From NCBI RefSeq assembly GCF_905475345.1, contig NC_066592.1:5153001-5217000 (forward strand): a DNA stretch of 64,000 nucleotides, read 5' to 3'. Under the pieces are notes generated by a model. That model was not told the origin of the DNA, did not search any database, and was given only the letters and a program-made list of their open reading frames with translations. The position numbers were made by a program, and so were the translations under genes. Shown here piece after piece: positions 51,102-63,972 of the stretch; the stretch's first letter is position 1, and each line of letters opens with the position of its first letter. The stretch is from Vespula vulgaris. Its lineage: Eukaryota > Arthropoda > Insecta > Hymenoptera > Vespidae.

Positions 51102-52690
51102 AAGAAAAGGGTTTCTCTTCTCGAGCGGCACGGCAGTCCCGCTCTTTTATTCACTCGGCACGCGCTGATGACTACTTTGGTCATAAATTAAATTGCCTCG
51201 TCGTAGACGGCAGAAGGAGAGAGAAAGAGAGAGAAAGAGAGAGAGAAAAGATCCTTGAAGATTCTCGGCTGCATATATCAGAGCGCAGCTGCGTCGACCT
51301 CTCCGGGCGAGTAAATCAGTTTTATCGCAGGGATGCGAGTCGAATGTGAAAGAATGAAGAAAAAAAGAAAGGAATAAGAAGAAGAGGAGCAAGGAAGGGT
51401 TTGGGAAGAAGAGAACTGGAGAGAAGGAGGAATTGGGGGAGGAGGGAGGGAGGGAATGGACAAAAAGAGGCGGACGGACGTAAAGAGTTACGTGTGTATC
51501 CAATAAGGAGAATACCTGCCCACCTGTATGCGCTCCTTGCCGCGTGCGTTTCTATTACATTATGGGTTATATATGGCGTCAAAGGTCACTTCTGTATTTA
51601 ATAAGTAAACGTCGAGGGTCGAAAACATGAAATAATTCTCGAGCTTGCCGTCGAGCCGCGTGAGCGAAAGTGTAAGCAAGTCGCGTGTTCTATCGACGAT
51701 AGGTCGTAAGGGTAAATATTTGCTCGCGCTGAAGATAAAGAGAAAGAGAGAAAGAAACGATCCTTAATTACACGCACGTGGGACGAAGAGATACGAGAAA
51801 ATGATCGAGGATTCAATCTCGTTAACGAGATTTATTTCGCTATCGTCTCGTCGATCGATTTTTCTTACCAATCTTTTTCTTCCTTCTCGTAGTAGATAAA
51901 AAGAAAAAGAAAGAAGAAAGAAAAAGTATTGTTTAACTATCGTCGTTATTAAAATATCTTTTTTGCAATGCGCTTCATCTAATGAATAATGTAACAACGC
52001 ATAAGAACGAGCTTTAAGAACGACGTTTTTAAAGAGTCGTCGAAGAGAGTAGCGTTAAATCCTTCTAACTACAAATTTTCCACTCTTTTCTTTTTTATTA
52101 TTGTTATTGTTATTGTTATTGTTATTATTCTTTCTATCTTTATTTTTCTCTCATCTTATCCCCCATCTATATCGCATAGTCTTTACTTTATAACTAGGAT
52201 ACGCAGCGATTTCAATAAGGATTATGCGTATCGCACATACGTGTAAGAGGGAGTTTCTCGGCATTAAAAGAATTTACATATCAGTTGGGATTACTTCTAC
52301 GAGCGTGTTTGAACGAAAAAGAAAGAGAAAAAGAGTCAGAATATGTGTGTGAGAGAGAAAGAGACGCGACAGCTTTATTCGCACGGGTCTTAAGCTTTCA
52401 CTGGTACCACAAACGAAAACACTAATCTGATATAGGGAGTATTTACACGTGCGATTTCACAACGATCCTCCTCCTCCTCCTCCTCTTGCTTCTTCTCCTT
52501 CTTCTTCTTCTTCTTCTTCTTAACGAAATCGTAAAATTGTAATCGTAAAATCCTCCGTCTCTAACCCATACCTCGAGGTAAACGATAAGTTACTTAACAT
52601 AATGAAAAAAATTCAACGATACGATTATCGTGCACGCAAAAGCTCGTAACGAAGGGATAAACAATTTTTTTTTAAGTCAAGTCCTTATTC

Positions 52691-52721
<31 letters not shown>

Positions 52722-53624
52722 TATCCCTTTTTGACATTTTGATAAACTTATCGGCGACAATGCGCGTGTATCAATGTCTATTACCAACACGCGAACGTAA
52801 ACTTTTACCTTCTATAATCGAATTTTTTTTCATGCTATTAGATGCACTAAAATTATATTAATGTAATAATTATACTATATTAATGTTAAAAATAATATAG
52901 ACATGTACGTAACATAAAACTAATTACACGAGCTAAAAATAATATGGAGTGTTATGAAGGGTTGAAAAAAAGGAAAAAGGAAACGAAAAAAAAAAATAAG
53001 TAAGGTAAGGTCGATCCTAACTAAAACAGAAAAATCTCAAGAACGTTCCGAGTTACAGGTTGGCTGGCGCTAGTTGGCCTAGTAATTAACCCTTTCGATC
53101 GGTAACACGAACTCCTTCGATCTCCGTTAAGATTCTTGAATTCGACTTACGTGACCCAGCGCAACACGTTCGCGTGTTAAACCTCGTTCTCGCGGACTTC
53201 GTTACAGGTTCTAAGTACCGGCTTGTCTAATCTCCAAGCACCCTCATTGGTGGTCGGATAGCAACGCCTAAGGCACTTGCCGCGGCATGTTTCTTCGCTC
53301 GCTTAGGAATTTCAAGCCTTTCGATATAATCTCGAGAATGAAAAATCGGCCGATTCAATGCAATATAATCTTCCATGAACCACGGCCACCTTATATTCCT
53401 TTTTCCAGTCGCAATTTATCACGAACTTTAGCTATTCCTTGTGTACGACCGCATGTCTATGTAGATGTAAATGTAAATTTATAGTATATATAAGAGTAAT
53501 AGTACTACCACTACTACTGCTATTATTTGTTGTTGTTATTCTTATTGGTGGTGGTGATGGTGGTGGTATTAAATGAAGAAAGAATATGACGCCTTTGTAC
53601 GTACGAACAGAAAGCAAATAATAT

Positions 53625-53626
<2 letters not shown>

Positions 53627-53679
<53 letters not shown>
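53627..53679. repeat. (GA)n microsatellite
   Basis: About 26 uninterrupted units. A (CT)n tract follows at 53891-53913. Confidence 0.98.
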
Positions 53680-53683
<4 letters not shown>

Positions 53684-54267
53684 AAAGAAAAAAAAAAATT
53701 GTTGGAGACATCGTCCATCTCTGATGTTGGTTTGAAGAGCCACGTAAAAGTCAAGGTTATTTGTTATTGATGTCCTTGCAACAAATAGGACCACTTGAAG
53801 CGAATCGTTCAAAACGCAAACAGGATCGTACCTACAGCTGCACGGATCGTGCCTTATCGTGTTCCGCATAAGTAACTAAATAAGATGTAGCTCTCTCTCT
53901 CTCTCTCTCTCTCGCTCTCCCTCTCTAATGAAACTTTAACCTTCGCTTTACTTCGAGGTCATGCCTTCTTTTTTATGTTTACCTTCCTCCTTCTACAGCG
54001 TGAAATGTAAACTGACGAAATGTGTACTTAATTAACTCACGTATTTACCCGTTGCGAACACGTAGAAACTATATCGTCAATATGCTTATTGATATTATTG
54101 CACATTCGTTCGACTTCCTTATTTGCGTTATTTCCTTGCGCTTACTTTACGCTTATTTCGCATTTACTTTGCGCTTACCTTACACCATTATTCTGCAGAT
54201 ACCTTATACCATTTCAAATAATTTTACGTTCTAATATTCTAATATTAAATATTGTAACTAATAAGTA

Positions 54268-54268
54268 A

Positions 54269-54306
<38 letters not shown>
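54268..54306. repeat. (AT)n microsatellite
   Basis: AT dinucleotides with one interruption near the left end. Confidence 0.95.
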
Positions 54307-54308
<2 letters not shown>

Positions 54309-54819
54309 TCCCTAAAATTAAAAAAAAAATAAAGTTACTCATTAAATGGTTTAATCGATCATATAATTAGAATAAAAGATCGATGGATATTAACAAACGA
54401 TTATACTTAAATGTATACGAAAGTATAAATAAATTAAATCGTTCTACGATTAAATAACAAATTGTTACGACAAGTAGGAAGATTTCTCGTACGTATATCG
54501 AACGATATCTCGTTAAAAGACTTTCGATTCTATTTTCTCGTGACAACGTAGTAGTCCTCTTACGAGTATTACCTGATCATATGGTGCTCTCGAGTCTGAA
54601 CGATTCGCTTCTTGTATACGTATATATCTATGAACATAAAAGCATAAATAAGAGAGACCGCGTAAATGCGCTGCGTATACACGTAATATGCAACTTGACA
54701 CAATACACCCTAGATATTATATGCGAGCTTCCTCGTAACTGTAAATAAGGATGGCCTCGACTCTTACCGCTAAGTAGACGATAATCAAACTAGAAACTTC
54801 AATTGATGCTACAATTCTT

Positions 54820-55250
54820 CTCCAATTACTGAAAATATAATTAACACGTTGATAACTCTTAACAGAGATAAGAAAAACATAGAATAAATCATAATTTTTA
54901 CAGGAAATTTTACTCTCGTCGGCAAGTATACTTATAACATTCTAAACGTCATAAAAACATTCAACTAACAAAACAATTTTTCTGATCTATCGAAAATATA
55001 ATTAATATATCGATAATAATTTCTTCATAAAAAAAAATGGAAAAATATTCGTTGACATACTTTTTACATCAAACTTTACTCTTTCTAAATTTTCCTTCCG
55101 TAATCATCATAAACGTATCAAGAATACAATTAGTATATTAATGACTGCTTGTAGATAAAATATACCGAAAAAAAAAAAAAAAGAAATTAATAGCCGTATC
55201 TCTTATATTAAATATTATTAGCAATTTTTCTAAATGCTATAAAGGCGATC
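54820..55250. repeat. Degenerate AT-rich tandem repeat, about three units
   Basis: The word GAAAATATAATTAA..(CG/AT)..GATAA recurs near 54831 and 54991, and a more diverged form near 55120. TTTTACTCT..CT and CATAAA(A)ACG-type words recur between them. Units are about 130-165 bp. Confidence 0.5.
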
Positions 55251-55870
55251 TTAAAAACGTACAAAGACGTATGTACACGGTGAAAGATACGGATCTAATT
55301 CGAAACGCAATATGAATACCTAAATAAAAATATGAGGCCCAACTTTCGCGATCCGCCTTGTTTACTTACGATCGTAAAACACGTGAGAAGATATAAATTC
55401 CATTCTACTTTCCTCATGAATTTCTAATCCCATTACTTAACACGTCTTAATAAAGAGCCACTGAAACGTCTCGGAGATGTCTATCAAATTTTCCGATCTC
55501 CCTTCTCTATTACCTCATTTTAAACGTATTTATTTATTTCTCTTTCTCTTTCTCTCTTTTTCTCTATTTCTTCGTTAAAAAGATTTTCGGATTTCTTTTC
55601 ATACCGAAGAAAAAAAGAAACTGAGAATTCGATAATTGAGAAAGAGAGAAGGAAAGAAGCGGAACGAAGGAAAGAAGGAGAGGAGGGAGGGAGGTAACTA
55701 GAGAGGAGATTTTCTCGAGTTCAGTCGCTTGGACGGTCCAGTTCCTCCGAGAACGGAAACTAGGCGAAATACTTCTCACACGCTTGCATACGTCAAATAT
55801 ACTTCTCTTATGCAGTACCAACTCGAACAAGTATAGAAACTTTCCAACCGAGACATAACGTGTCCGTCTA

Positions 55871-55901
<31 letters not shown>

Positions 55902-56536
55902 GTCTCTTTCTCTTACAAATGGGCGTATCTCAACACTTCGCACTTCGAACGAGAAAGTCCTTGGCGGACTTCCATTATAAACTTTAATAGTATCGGCGTT
56001 GGCTTTCTTCTTAATTGTGACCCAGATCGTCGATGACCGGAGGGTAGAATTGAGACAGAACGAAAACGAGAAAGAGAAGAGAGAAGAGAGAAGAAGCCGA
56101 GAACGAATCGTCCCCCGAGAAAGGAATGAGAAACAAAAATTTTATACGAATGCTGTAAGACGATGAGTAAGCTCGTTCGTTGAGACGATGAGAAAACAAG
56201 AAGGTATATATCTTTCAACGAGATCCCGATTATCGTTATTATTATTTTATTCCAGATGTTCTGCTTTTAATTAAAATCCTCACGGAGGAGCTCGTGAACT
56301 CGCTTTTTTAACGAGATGCGAGAGAGATTAGAATAAGAAGAAGAAGAAGAAGAAAACAAATATGATGCAACTACGCGGAGAAATATGTCTAATTATTTTT
56401 AACACCTCGTCTAATGTACTTATCTGATGGATAGAAAAAACAGAGGAAAAAAGAATAAAAAATAAAGAAACAACAACGTAGCAATTCATTTCGCGCCGAT
56501 AAAAATTGAAGGAGTATTCGCGTTAAAAAAGAAAAA

Positions 56537-56538
56537 GA

Positions 56539-56573
<35 letters not shown>

Positions 56574-56575
56574 AT
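56537..56575. repeat. (AAAT)n tetranucleotide array
   Basis: Nine or so ATAA units. Confidence 0.95.
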
Positions 56576-57966
56576 TACAGATTCGATCACTGTTTTCGAT
56601 TATCATTTAAGAAGAAACGAGTCTTCTCCGTCCTCCCAAAAAGGTAACGATCCTTGTGTCACCTGTCCCTCGCGAGAACACGAAAACGTCGTTCGAAAGT
56701 TGCACAGCAGCTTTTCCTTCCGCCTGTTTCTCCCCTTTTTCTCGCTGCTCTTCTTTTTTTTGTCTTTTTCTTTTTCTTCATTTCTTTTCTTTTCTTTTCT
56801 TTTCTTTTCTTTTCTCGATATCACTGACCATTTCGGTTTAAAGCAAGAACTCGTTTCCCTTTTTCTCTTTCCCTATGTCTTATCTCTCGTCGAATTAGAG
56901 AGGCATTCGAACGTGATTGCTTTGAGAGATCATCGATTATCGTCGAACGATGATCTACTTTCTCCTTGCATGCGCAAGGTCGTCTCTTATTATTATTCAC
57001 GTCTTATTATTATTCGCCGTCCCGATAAATCATGCGTCTTCTAAAAAGAAACGTTACGCATAGGTGAAAAGTCGAGGGAAAAGAGGGAAAGGAAAGAGTA
57101 AACATATAGAAAAAGAGAGACGGATAGACAAAAAGAAAGAGAGATAGAGAGAGAAAAGTACGCACTGTTACAATGCCATGGCAGGTCCGTTCTCAAGGAA
57201 GTTGGCAGGCTTCGTCGTGAGACCTTGCCTCGTTAATTAAAACCTAAACCCCGAGCGAAAGCTTAGTTATTCCGTGAAGCCTCGAATTATAACGCCCCTC
57301 CTACCAACCCGACAGATATTTCGCAGTAAATTCATCGTCGAAAGTGCATACCGACTTACCACCGCATTTTACTCTTGCCATCTTGTGAGAAGTTTTAAAG
57401 ACGTTTTAAATCTATGAATTCTTCGAAACGTTGAACGCTTTGAAAATGACTAGCGTCTATGCGTTCGCGCACTAGCAGAAACGATCTGTTAACAACGCAA
57501 ATCTCTTGGCTACGTAAGTAAGTAAGTAATAACAATGTCGGAGGCTGAAGGAGAATATTCTCTTCTGTTTTTATTTTATTTTTTTTTTGTTTTGTTTTTC
57601 TTATCACCTTCGGTCTATCTCGTCAATGAACAATAACGAAAACGATTACGTAATTTTTTCGCTCGTCTGATCGAAGCTCCTAAGTTTGTTTTTTCTCTTT
57701 CTCTCTCTTTACAAAGTGAGTAAAATTTAAAGAACAAAGAATTTAACCAACGGAAAACGATCTAACCAACGACACGATGAGAAATTCGATATGACGGGGA
57801 ACGTTTTAATAGTTACAATAATCCGCTCGGTACTACCAAGTATCGGAATCGAGAATGGCCGATCGCAGGCCAAGGACACGGTCTCACGGATTCGATACGA
57901 TTCAACTCGACCCACCTCACTTTCCTTTTCTTTGGCTTATCGCTCTCGTTCAACTGGAGAACTACG

Positions 57967-57988
57967 TTCCTCCTCCTCCTTTTCGTCT

Positions 57989-58020
<32 letters not shown>

Positions 58021-58027
58021 TTCCTCC
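57967..58027. repeat. (CCT)n/(CGTCCT)n array
   Basis: CCT triplets followed by repeated CGTCCT hexamers. Poly-Ser and GRGRGR frames here come from this. Confidence 0.95.
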
Positions 58028-59719
58028 ACGCTGACTACCTTCTTCCTCTTGTTCAATGGAATCACTAAATTCTTTTTCGCGAACCGGAGAAGAGAGGGAG
58101 TACGTACTCACGCTTCGCTCGACACATTGAGACTGATCGTGAATTATCATTTATGAATAATACAAACTACGACGTATCACCTTACATAGGTCGAGTCGAT
58201 CGATATCGTCCTTTCAAGTTTACAAACAATAATCGAGCACGAGGAGAACATTGTTACGCGACGATCGTAACGCGGATCAATATCATTCTTCGTTGTGTTT
58301 TCACTTCATGTGTTTCCTCTTTTCTCTCTTTTTTTTTTTTCTTTTTTTCTTTCAACGTCGCGACGAACGATTCCAATCGCATTTTTTAACATCATCAAAG
58401 ATTACGCCGTCGTTTCGCGAAATTCAATTTCATACGAGCACATAGATACTTTCAGTTTATTACGAAATGTTCGGTTATACTCGCTCGAGAAACAATCGCT
58501 CGTACTCGATATCGCAATCAGCTTCCTTTCAAAACTTAGACGATGTTCGGCAACGTTTTCGAGAATGGAAACGTATTTCGCACCCACGCTATTATCCACG
58601 GATGAACAAATACATGGACGAGTTGACCGTTTACGCACTCCTCCTCCTCCTCCTCCTATCGAATCACTTTCGCTTTTGTTCCCTTTGCATTCCGTGAATG
58701 GCTCGCGAGATAGGAGAATGATTCACTACGTTTAGAAGAAGAAGAGTATTATAGCTCTTTTGATTCGACAAAAAATACGATTGTATGTCTCTATAGAACG
58801 TCTAGGGTCTCTTCGAATCGTTCTCAAATGGAAGAACGATAAATTACGTTAAAAATGGAAAATCGAATTCTTTCGCCTTGGATAGGACCGAATGGTTCCC
58901 GTCTTTTGCAAGGGGCGCTCATACTTAAAGATGAGGACGAGCAAATAAGATTTCATTATTGCAAAAGGCAATTAATTTCACTTTTAACTGCTTATTATGC
59001 GTATAATTGGCAATTACTTAGAGATTTAAACTGCCGGTAATACGGCTTATACCGATCACGTTGCTTATACGTACCAACTTATACGATACATACCTACGTA
59101 TTTACGTCGGGCACGGCATTAATTGTTCCCTGCATTTTATTGCATACCCGTTCACCTATCGTTTCTTGCTCGTAATATGTTTGCCTACGTGCTATGTAGT
59201 ATTTATCTTATAACGTCTATTGCCTTTGCACGCGTTTCGGAAGGAAAACGAAAGGATATTCCCGTCCTCGCTAACTAATTACGATTCAATTATTTCTAAA
59301 CTCTATGCCGCATGAGAGAGGAGAAAAGAAGAAGGTGACTCAGTGGAGAGATGAGTCGAGTAAATCGGAGGGAAGATCGAGAAAGGGGGTAGTAAGGAAA
59401 ATGGAAAAGACGGAGGGAGAAAAAAGAACGAACTTAAAATTAAAGATATTTCAGAGTCATCGATCGTTGGACCGAACTCATTTGGATCGAATCGCTCACG
59501 TACCGATAAAGATCGCTAAGGTAAGCACGAGGATAAAGAAGAAAAAAGAGAACAAGAAGTAAGAGAAGAAGGAGGTGGAGGTGGACGTGGATGCTTAAAG
59601 AGGAAGACGAGCGACTCACTTTCGCTTTGTCCGTCGTGACCCGAGACTCGATCTCTCGTGTCGGCACATTCCGCGAATGGCGGTACAAGAGGACAACTCA
59701 AACAAGAACCGGTCCAGAT

Positions 59720-60220
59720 TTTCACGTGAAGGCCCAATTCTAAGATCTTTGTTCTTATCCTTCCTCGTTGATTCTTTTCCATCGAAAATGATATCTATCG
59801 CGTTTTCTTTTTTATCTCGATCGTATCTTTCTCGATACGACGATAAAATAATTGATATAAAAATTAAATGACAAAAGAAAGAAAAAACATGTTCATCGAT
59901 CATTGTTTACAATTTCGAGATGATCCTCGATCTATGCTTTACGTTAATTGCGACGAGACAGTTAGATTGAAAATCTAATTCTAATTATAAGATTTTTATT
60001 CTTATCTTTTTCTTATTGGCTTCGACGTTTTAATCAAAGATTATACTCATCATTTATTTTTTGTATGTATGTCGTTAATCACGTCGTTTTTAATACGGTA
60101 ACAGTATAATGAAACTAGGAATTAAAAAGAAAAGTCTAGTTTTTATTAAGATCACCTGAAAGATCTCCGAACTATGCTACGTTAACCGTGATAAGATAAT
60201 TAGGTTGAAAGTTATCCAAG
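59720..60220. repeat. Degenerate tandem repeat, two to three units of about 240 bp
   Basis: AATTCTAAG/AATTATAAG followed by ATY-TTTRTTCTTATC occurs near 59735 and 59983. CTATGCT..ACGTTAA followed by an AGATAATTAGGTTGAAA-like word occurs near 59933 and 60173. The order of words is conserved. Confidence 0.5.
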
Positions 60221-60275
60221 AGACCGAAGGAATCTCGCTCTTTATCGCCGGGAGCGCTCATTAAATCACTTATAG

Positions 60276-60409
60276 ACTAGCTGGATATATCTAGTGAATT
60301 TCCTGGCGTAGCCATGAATTCACGAGAACCCATGGGAATTCATAGCTATCTATGGAAAAGATTGCCGCTACCAGTTGCCACGATAGTGTGGTAAACCATA
60401 CTATAGTGG
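60276..60409. repeat. Cluster of three inverted repeats (hairpin-forming)
   Basis: ACTAG/CTAGT arms (60276-60280, 60291-60295). TAGCCATGAATTC (60309-60321) pairs with GAATTCATAGCTA (60336-60348) at 12 of 13 positions, extended after a symmetric 5-nt internal loop by TTTCC/GGAAA. CCACGATAGTGTGG (60378-60391) pairs with CCATACTATAGTGG (60396-60409) around a TAAA loop with one mismatch and one G-T. A 78-codon minus-strand frame of ordinary composition (60527-60291) overlaps the cluster, so a decayed coding or transposon fragment is an alternative. Confidence 0.65.
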
Positions 60410-61210
60410 ATGTTTTATTTCCTATTTTCCAACCCTTGAGTCTTCTGAATAATAAATCTAAAACCGTGTAATCTAAAATAATACTTCCTTCAAGATAACG
60501 ATTATCGTTCGTCACAATTAAACGCACTTATGCCGTCGATATGATCGTAACGAGTACGGAGATATATAGATTCATATCGATTAATTAATATTCTATCTTA
60601 AATTGATTTCATTAAGAAAAGTTGATCAAGAAGAAAAAAACAGAAGAAACAGAAAAAAGAAGAAAAGAAAAAAAGGATCAAGGCCTATCTCAATCCAGCT
60701 TATAGATACGACAAATCCTACGCAAGATCGTTCCTCGCAAGGTCCTTTTAAGAATCGATCGAACATTCTTTGCTTTATAGAATCGACGTTCCATCTATAC
60801 TTTCCCTGGCATACATTCATACGTACGTGTGTGTCTAGATTTATATATATATATATATATATACACACGCATATATGTACGTATCTAGACACGTAGGAAG
60901 AAACGATAGCACACGAATAAACGAGGAAAAAAAGGGGAGAAAAAATAAAAGATATTCAAGAGAGAAGGAGAGGGAGAGAAAGAGAGAGAAAATGGAAGGC
61001 GTAACGCGTTCGTCAAGTAAGTATGTAAAAGTAAACTTGGCATTCCGAGCACGTGGTCCGTGGAGCACAGGAGGAAGGCATATATTTATCTGGCACACGT
61101 ATAATACGAAACGAGTCGCCGCGATTAGAATCCCACAAAAACGCCTTGCAGAAGCCGTTCACGCGTGCTAGTCACGTATATACATACATATATGTATAGA
61201 TATACTCTCA

Positions 61211-61222
61211 TATATATATATA

Positions 61223-61268
<46 letters not shown>
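61211..61268. repeat. (TA)n microsatellite
   Basis: TA dinucleotides with one GTG interruption. Confidence 0.95.
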
Positions 61269-61271
<3 letters not shown>

Positions 61272-61964
61272 GCACTGAAAGATATCTTTCGAACGTGTAT
61301 TAGTCAGTTAGACTCACGCAAAGATCGGAACGATCATATATCGAGGTATGTATATAACTCGTGCCGTTGATCAGGGATGCGATCAGGATCAAGATCATTT
61401 TCTAAGATAAGCTACGAAATTTTTTTTTATTCGCGCATCCCTGAACACACGTATCACGCGAGAGTATGCGAATTGCGTTACAAACTTGATACGCATATTT
61501 TATTAAAGAAGAATGTAAAACCTAGTGATCTCGACTCGATGATCGATTCAATTCAATTTTCCTTAGAGTCTCATCTAATTATAAATATTTCTGTATCTCT
61601 CTCTCTTTCTCTCTTTTTCTTTCTTTCAATCAATATTTAAACTTGTAACGATATTATATCGCAATAAAAAAAAAAAATGAATAAATAAAAAATAAGAAAA
61701 GAAAATAATAAAAATGAAAGATAGAGAATCAAACGTTAGTGGTAACGAGACCGAAGAGCTTTTTAAAACTTTACGATTATTATTATTAACTCCTTCCAAA
61801 TTATTTTCGATCGTATCAAATAGTTTCTCGTTAGTTCAATATTTTATGGCCCAATAAATGCATGACGATATATATTTATATAGCTTATTTACAATTAGAG
61901 CGAGCAACTCGAGATACCTAAGTAGGTATGCATGTATGTATATACATATATAGACACATAGGAC

Positions 61965-62015
61965 TCGCTTGTGAACGAAATGTAATGTCGAGTTGAACTG
62001 GACGTAGGACCGCAA
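61965..62015. repeat. Dispersed duplication, copy B (partner at 32915)
   Basis: TCGCTTGTGAACGAAATGT, then AATGTCGAGTT and GTAGGACCGC, parallel to the copy at 32915. Confidence 0.6.
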
Positions 62016-62265
62016 AGGGTTACAAATAAAAAATGAGGATAAGAGTAGGTACCGACCGTGTGATCTATACGTTATAATGATTGACAAAAAAGAAAATCAT
62101 GAAACCTAGGAAATTTGATCTCTGTCGTTAGAATAATACTATGAAAAAACTCGGTGAAAAGCTTCGAGCATTATCTCTCTCTCTCTCTCTCTGTCTCTCT
62201 TTCTTTCTCTTTTTGGAGATCTATTCAAGACAGGTAGAAATAGAACGTGGGCAACGTTGTTGGTG

Positions 62266-62266
<1 letters not shown>

Positions 62267-62331
<65 letters not shown>

Positions 62332-62349
62332 CGTCGTCGTCGTCGTCAT
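62267..62349. repeat. (GTT)n-(CGT)n trinucleotide array
   Basis: More than twenty TTG units run into several CGT units. Open frames reading poly-Cys, poly-Val or poly-Leu are artefacts of this. Confidence 0.98.
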
Positions 62350-62532
62350 CGTTGTTGTTACCGCAAGACTCACCGACAGAAATGGTTGCTGCGGACGGTC
62401 TCGAAGAAATCTTACACGCGTATACTCGCCGTAATTATATGTGCGTACCAACGGCCAACAACGTAACGTGCCGCGAGTGAAACGAGCCTTAAGTACCGAG
62501 GGTAAATAGCCGTGAGACGTACACGCGATATA

Positions 62533-62605
62533 TGCTGTTGCTGCTGCTGCTGCTGCTGCTGTTGCTGCTACTTCTGTTGTTGCTGTTGCTGTTACTGTTG
62601 TTGCA
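62533..62605. repeat. (CTG)n/(TTG)n trinucleotide array
   Basis: CTG and TTG triplets with CTA, ACT and TTC variants. Confidence 0.95.
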
Positions 62606-62908
62606 GCTTTCTAAGAGACGTTGTACGTACTTACATACTTAGATACGTGCTCACATTCAGTTCGTTATTTCGTGTATATACGTATGTGTGTGTGTGTGTG
62701 TATATATATAGAATGATTTCATTGATTCTATTAAAAGTAAAGAAAAAAGGAGAGTGAGAGAAAAGAAAATTTTTACACAATTTTTGTAAATGACAATTAA
62801 AAAAAATTTCCCATGTGGGTGGAATTTAATTCCGAATTTATAAGTAAACGTACGCTATCAATTTTTCGGACATTTTCAAAGCCGGTTCTTCTCAATAATT
62901 TCAAAAGC

Positions 62909-62911
62909 CTA

Positions 62912-62952
<41 letters not shown>

Positions 62953-63005
62953 GTCTTTTCCTCTTTCTCTTTCTCTTCCTCTTTCCCTCTTTCTCTTTCT
63001 CTCTT
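62909..63005. repeat. (CT)n and pyrimidine-rich tract
   Basis: CT dinucleotides (62911-62940) followed by CTTT-type pyrimidine sequence. Confidence 0.95.
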
Positions 63006-63906
63006 ATTCTTATGGAGGAACGTTGGCGAGAATATATCGCGAGCATACGTGCGAGCGTATATGACAGAGTTATTATATTCGCATCCTCGTTACTGTGGCT
63101 ACATACCAAAGCGTTATCCTGGCGAAGGGCGACGTACTAGAAATCGTGCCGCTTGCATGCCACCTTCGTTTAATGACCAACCGTATTCCTTAGCCTTAAC
63201 ATCGTTCCTACTATCATCCAACTTCTCTTCCTGTTTCTCCATTTGACAGAACATATGGGAGTAAAAAAGATAAATACAAAAAGAAGACAATTATGATAAC
63301 AGTAATAATAAAAAAATATTTAAAAAAAGAAACAAGTTGAAGAAAAATAAAAAGCAAGAAACGAAGAAAATAAACTATTCAAAAAAAAAAGGAAAAAGAA
63401 ATTAAAAAGAAATTAAAAAGAAATAAATAAATGAATAAAAAAGAAACGATAAGAAGTTTGAGAAAGAGAGATGGCATACGTGTAATACAGTAAGAGACGG
63501 ACCTCGTAAAACGAAAACTTCTCGTTCGGTATATAGGCATCGGCTTGGATGTTACGCAACCACTGGTGGAATAATAAAGGCCGACCTTGCAAAAAGAGGC
63601 CTGCTGGAATGCAGATCCTTTCAAAGGATAATCATTTCTCGGGAATACACCGTAATACCGGTATTCAGGGTTCGATGCATATTGCATGGAAAGCCGTTCC
63701 GAACGGTCTTAATATATAGCTCGTGTAGCATCGCTCGTCAACGATCGACAAGAAAAAAAATCTTTTCGAACGGCCATTACGTTCTATAGAAGTTGTTGCG
63801 TTGTTCGAACGATTCGCTTCCTAGTTCGTACATAGATACGTTACGATAACCGATCGTTCGCGAGATAATACCTTAATCTATCGGCCTAATCGAATCTTTC
63901 GTCGAC

Positions 63907-63972
63907 GTAGGTAGATAGGTAGGTAGGTAGGTAGGTAGGTAGGTAGGTAGGTAGGTAGGTAGGTAGGTAGGT
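63907..63972. repeat. (GTAG)n tetranucleotide array
   Basis: About sixteen TAGG units with a single TAGA variant near the start. It is not the insect telomere unit TTAGG. Confidence 0.97.

Larger units (their letters stand above)
44270..53620. other. Long non-coding stretch with several unique islands
   Basis: No recognisable gene. Contains a CpG-bearing block 45960-46170, the tandem repeat 46988-47415, (GTAT)n near 47880-47905, triplet repeats around 46580-46670, 49180-49250 and 52470-52520, (GAAG)n/(GTAG)n at 51049-51101, and ordinary-complexity islands at about 50340-50570, 51120-51200, 51510-51600 and 53040-53300. Confidence 0.5.

Noticed and set aside
62257..62466. Frames reading poly-Cys, poly-Leu or poly-Val
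   Set aside because: They are produced by the (GTT)n/(CGT)n array and are open in several frames at once.
63907..63972. (TAGG)n array considered as telomeric repeat
   Set aside because: The unit is 4 nt, whereas the common insect telomere unit is the 5-nt TTAGG. It is a microsatellite.
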